A DNA stretch of 17,247 bases from Bacteroidota bacterium (GTDB lineage: Bacteria > Bacteroidota > Bacteroidia > Bacteroidales > UBA10428): contig JAGDMB010000014.1 of assembly GCA_017860375.1 (NCBI GenBank), positions 1-17,247 of the forward strand, given 5' to 3'. The notes below the pieces were generated by a model. It searched no databases. It was not told where the DNA came from and saw only the letters and a list, made by a program, of their open reading frames with translations. Made by a program: the position numbers and the translations under genes. Below are positions 14,602-17,247 of this stretch, piece by piece. Position 1 is the first letter of the stretch. Each line of letters starts with the position of its first letter.

Positions 14602-16455
14602 TTACCGATTACTATCTTCTGCCTTTCCCCTGCCGAATTTTTTATCAATCTCTTCAAGGCTCAGGATGGAAATGACCGGGTTGCCGCCGGGAGAATAATT
14701 AGGGTTTTCACAGGCGAAAAGACGGTCGACAATGTCCTGCATTTCAGCATCGGACAAAGCCTTACCATAATGCACAGCGGAGGCGGCCGCCAGTGAATGG
14801 ATAAGTCTTTCCCTTGCATTTACCTTAATATCGGCTTGTTTGTTTTTATATTCATCCAGGATGCTTTCCAGCAGTCCCTTGGGATCGGGATTGTGGATAT
14901 CAGCCGGGCAGCCGTTCATTACCACGGTATTGCTGCCGAAATCACGGATATCAAAGCCCAGTGCCTGAAGATCGTCAATAAGTTCGAGTGTCATCAGATA
15001 ATCCGATGGTTCCAGCTCAATGGTTTCCGGAAAGAGAGTCTGCTGGGCAATCCCGCGGTTATGTGCCAGCGACTGCAGGTATTTCTCGTAGAGGATCCTT
15101 TCGTGGGCATTATGCTGATCGATCACCATAAGGCCCGACTTCACCGCAGTAAGGATATACCTGTTCTTAAGCTGCAGAAAACGGCTGCCGGAATGCTCAC
15201 CCCGAATGGAAAACTGCTGCTGGGAATCAGGAGCTGAAACCGGTTTTTGACCCGGCATTCCGCTTTGATCCGTATACAGCTTCTCCCAGTTCCTCAGCAT
15301 ATCTCCTTCATTTTTAGCAGCATAATTCTCAAATCCCTTTCTCTCCATTTCAAAAGGATTATAGCCGGAGTTATACGAGATTTGCGGAATCCCGAAAGAT
15401 CTGTCCGGTTGGAGGGGAGGAATCTCGATGGCTTGTTCGGTATTAAAATCGATTGAAGGCATCAGGTTAAATTTCCCGAGTGCTTCACGGACGGCGGCCA
15501 CGATAATCTGAAATATGGCAGGTTCCTCTTCGAATTTAATTTCCGTTTTGGTGGGGTGAATGTTGATGTCTATCGAGGCCGGATCGGTCTCGAGAAAAAT
15601 GAAATAGGACGGGAAATAATCGGCCGGCAGGAGTTTTTCGTATGCATTCATAACCGCACGGTGAAAATAGGGATGTTTCATGAAGCGGTTGTTGATGAAG
15701 AAAAACTGTTCCCCGGACGTTTTTTTGGCCAGTTCGGGTTTACCGATGTACCCTCCTATTTTAACAATCGATGTATTGGTATCAACGGTAGTAAGGTTCG
15801 CATTAACTGATTTTCCGAAAAGGTGAACGATGCGTTGTTTAACATTGGCTGCCGGCAGATTGTATATTTCAGATTCATTATGCAACAGTGAAAATTCCAC
15901 CTGCGGATTGGCAAGGGCCACCCGCTGAAATTCATGAATGATGTGTTTCAGCTCGGCATTGTTGGTCTTTAAAAATTTCCGTCGTGCCGGCGTATTGAAG
16001 TACAGGTTTTTCACAAGAAAGTTGGTACCGGTATCACAGGTAATGGGTACCTGTGATTCCACAACGGAGCCGGCAATGGTAACCTGTGTTCCGATCTCGT
16101 CCTCTTTCCGTCGTGTACGCAATACAACCTGTGAAACAGCGGCAATGGATGCCATTGCTTCTCCCCGGAATCCCAGGGTATGGATCGCAAAAAGGTCACC
16201 TGCCTCCTTAATTTTGGAAGTAGCATGCCGCTCAAAACACATGCGTGCATCGGTATCCGACATACCGCAACCGTTGTCGGCGACCTGAATCAGCGTTTTG
16301 CCACCGTCTTTGGCCAGCACTGCAATAGAAGTGCTTCCGGCGTCCACACTGTTTTCCATGAGTTCTTTGACCACCGATGCCGGGCGCTGGATCACTTCGC
16401 CTGCGGCAATCTGGTTTGCCACTGATTCGGGCAATAGTTTAATGATATCCGCCAT
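14602..16455 (-). CDS. mutL: DNA mismatch repair protein MutL
   Basis: A 617-residue protein that links MutS mismatch recognition to strand removal. The N-terminal GHKL ATPase is complete: E31 and N35 (KELMENSVDAG), DNGCGM, the ATP lid with GFRGEA, and NTPARRKFL; the transducer domain ends in IDINIHPTKTEIKF. A poorly conserved linker covers about 340-420. The C-terminal dimerisation domain carries DQHNAHERILYE from D446, matching the DQHAx2Ex4E endonuclease motif except that Asn replaces Ala at position 4, and C582 in a CENPNYSP segment. So this is probably a nicking MutL, as expected where MutH is absent. ATG at 16455 gives the standard N-terminus (ADIIKLLPESVANQIAAGEV). mutS is not in the window. 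Rhomboid genes follow after 134 bases. Confidence 0.97.
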   Translation of the reverse strand: MADIIKLLPESVANQIAAGEVIQRPASVVKELMENSVDAGSTSIAVLAKDGGKTLIQVADNGCGMSDTDARMCFERHATSKIKEAGDLFAIHTLGFRGEAMASIAAVSQVVLRTRRKEDEIGTQVTIAGSVVESQVPITCDTGTNFLVKNLYFNTPARRKFLKTNNAELKHIIHEFQRVALANPQVEFSLLHNESEIYNLPAANVKQRIVHLFGKSVNANLTTVDTNTSIVKIGGYIGKPELAKKTSGEQFFFINNRFMKHPYFHRAVMNAYEKLLPADYFPSYFIFLETDPASIDINIHPTKTEIKFEEEPAIFQIIVAAVREALGKFNLMPSIDFNTEQAIEIPPLQPDRSFGIPQISYNSGYNPFEMERKGFENYAAKNEGDMLRNWEKLYTDQSGMPGQKPVSAPDSQQQFSIRGEHSGSRFLQLKNRYILTAVKSGLMVIDQHNAHERILYEKYLQSLAHNRGIAQQTLFPETIELEPSDYLMTLELIDDLQALGFDIRDFGSNTVVMNGCPADIHNPDPKGLLESILDEYKNKQADIKVNARERLIHSLAAASAVHYGKALSDAEMQDIVDRLFACENPNYSPGGNPVISILSLEEIDKKFGRGKAEDSNR

Positions 16456-16483
16456 AACCCATTCCTGCGATTTTTTAAGGTTT

Positions 16484-16491
16484 TAAAGGTA
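16484..16491 (-). promoter_or_regulatory. Possible promoter -7 box for mutL
   Basis: TACCTTTA on the minus strand matches seven of the eight positions of TAnnTTTG, with a distance to ATG 16455 that suits a leader of about 20 bases. No clear -33 box was found. Confidence 0.25.
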
Positions 16492-16604
16492 AGGATTTAA
16501 GTGGTGCATTGTATACCTGTGATTTTTTTAACTATTTTTAAGTTTTTCAATGCATTGAATTTAGCACCCGGCATAGTTTTTGGTGCTGTTACAACGGATA
16601 ACCA

Positions 16605-16626
16605 ACGGTATACGCATACGGTATAC
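16605..16626 (+). repeat. Tandem 9-base repeats upstream of the DUF4251 gene
   Basis: ACGGTATAC occurs at 16605-16613 and again at 16618-16626, 13 bases apart; a partial copy, ACGGATAAC, begins at 16594. Each full copy contains the palindrome GTATAC, which also appears at 16511-16516. All copies lie in the divergent region between mutL and the DUF4251 gene, so they could bind a regulator of either. Confidence 0.35.
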
Positions 16627-16671
16627 TTATTTGGGATCCGATCGGTGTTTGATAACATAAAAATTATAACC

Positions 16672-17241
16672 ATGAGAACATCCATATTAATACTGCTGGC
16701 GTTTATGTTTTTCCCGGCTGTTTTGGGGCAGACCAAAGAATCTGTTGACAGTAAAACACAAAAGGAATTGCGAAAGGAAGAAAAAAAGAGAGTGCGTGAA
16801 GCGGAGAAGGCTCAACAGGCTGCCATCGTTGACACGATGGTCAATTTAAGGCGATTTGTGCTCGAGGCTGATTACCTGAGCAATCAATACGGCTCACGGG
16901 TGGTGGTGAGTTCCAACCTTAATTTCATTATTGTTGACTCCACCAGGGGAACCATTCAAACGGCTTCCATATCGGGAGTGGGCGGACCCAATATGATGGG
17001 AGGAATAACCGCGGATGGAAATATCACCCAGTATGAACTAACCAAATTACCAAAAAAAAGAGGGTACAGCCTCCGGTTGATGATTATGACTTCTGTTGGG
17101 ATTTATGATATTTTCTTCAACATATCCACTGATGGCAGTGCCTCGGCGACGCTGGGAGGCAACTGGGGAGGGAAGCTGAATTTTCATGGGAACCTGGTTC
17201 CTCTGGGGCTTTCAAGGGTATACAAAGGAAGGTCGATTTAA
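16672..17241 (+). CDS. DUF4251 domain-containing exported protein
   Basis: A 189-residue protein of unknown function. ATG 16672 begins a clear signal peptide (MRTSILILLAFMFFPAVLGQ, cleavage before or near QTKE). The in-frame upstream codon at 16501 is not the start: it adds 57 residues without signal-peptide character and crosses the promoter region. Residues about 24-45 are a highly charged, probably helical segment (KELRKEEKKRVREAEKAQQ). The rest matches the Bacteroidota DUF4251 pattern: FVLEADYLSNQYG, VSSNLNFIIVDS, an AxxQ-like block, then MMGGITADGNITQYEL and a C-terminal LSRVYKG. No catalytic residues are evident. Probably periplasmic. It is divergent from mutL, with 216 bases between, and is complete in the window. 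Confidence 0.82.
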   Translation: MRTSILILLAFMFFPAVLGQTKESVDSKTQKELRKEEKKRVREAEKAQQAAIVDTMVNLRRFVLEADYLSNQYGSRVVVSSNLNFIIVDSTRGTIQTASISGVGGPNMMGGITADGNITQYELTKLPKKRGYSLRLMIMTSVGIYDIFFNISTDGSASATLGGNWGGKLNFHGNLVPLGLSRVYKGRSI

Positions 17242-17247
17242 TTGTTG

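Noticed and set aside
16501..16671. Upstream extension of the DUF4251 gene
   Set aside because: The frame is open by chance through the promoter region; the signal peptide clearly begins at ATG 16672.
1..17247. CRISPR arrays, tRNA or rRNA genes, insertion sequences
   Set aside because: No regularly spaced repeats, no cloverleaf pattern, no rRNA-like sequence and no transposase or terminal inverted repeats were seen on either strand.

Overview
The window comes from a member of the Bacteroidota, most likely a Bacteroidales-type environmental or commensal bacterium. The evidence is a very large secreted protein ending in a type IX secretion (T9SS) C-terminal sorting domain, a DUF5723 barrel, a porin-family beta-barrel, a DUF4251 protein, tandem rhomboids beside mutL, few recognisable Shine-Dalgarno sequences, and several promoters of the Bacteroidota form (TTTG about 19 bases before TAnnTTTG). 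It reads as ordinary chromosome rather than a mobile element: I see no transposase, integrase, CRISPR array, tRNA or rRNA.

Layout. Positions 1-1549 are AT-rich and sparse. They hold a doubtful open frame running off the left edge, a structured + strand element ending in a perfect intrinsic terminator (366-450) with no gene in front of it, and a minus-strand outer membrane beta-barrel gene (461-1063). Positions 1550-5743 encode a 1397-residue T9SS-exported multidomain protein with Ig-like repeats, PKD domains, a jelly-roll-like region, a thioredoxin-like Omp28-type domain without its cysteines, and the sorting domain. Converging on it is a minus-strand group: gmhA (heptose pathway of LPS), a small lipoprotein, and a DUF5723 outer membrane barrel.

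From 8.6 to 9.8 kb, closely spaced promoters drive short units: gmhA leftward, a 68-residue two-helix membrane protein rightward, a pterin synthase (PTPS/QueD family) followed by yidD leftward, and a carboxypeptidase-regulatory-like exported protein rightward. The last overlaps by 20 bases a PLP enzyme that resembles serine racemase more than threonine dehydratase. The 3' end of the PLP gene overlaps the end of a convergent membrane-anchored endonuclease/exonuclease/phosphatase gene by 50 bases.

From 11.5 to 16.5 kb all genes are on the minus strand, in the order mutL, rhomboid with a long lumenal loop, rhomboid with a soluble C-terminal tail, membrane-anchored EEP hydrolase. Gaps between the last three are short (22-28 bases), suggesting cotranscription. 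A divergent DUF4251 lipid- or periplasm-directed protein closes the window.

Much of the content serves the cell envelope: LPS heptose synthesis, outer membrane barrels, protein insertion (YidD), intramembrane proteolysis and T9SS export. I did not find a clear new defence, mobile or biosynthetic system. The most interesting leads are the orphan structured RNA, the serine-racemase-like enzyme and its 3' overlap, the cysteine-less thioredoxin-like domain, and the tandem rhomboid/EEP unit.
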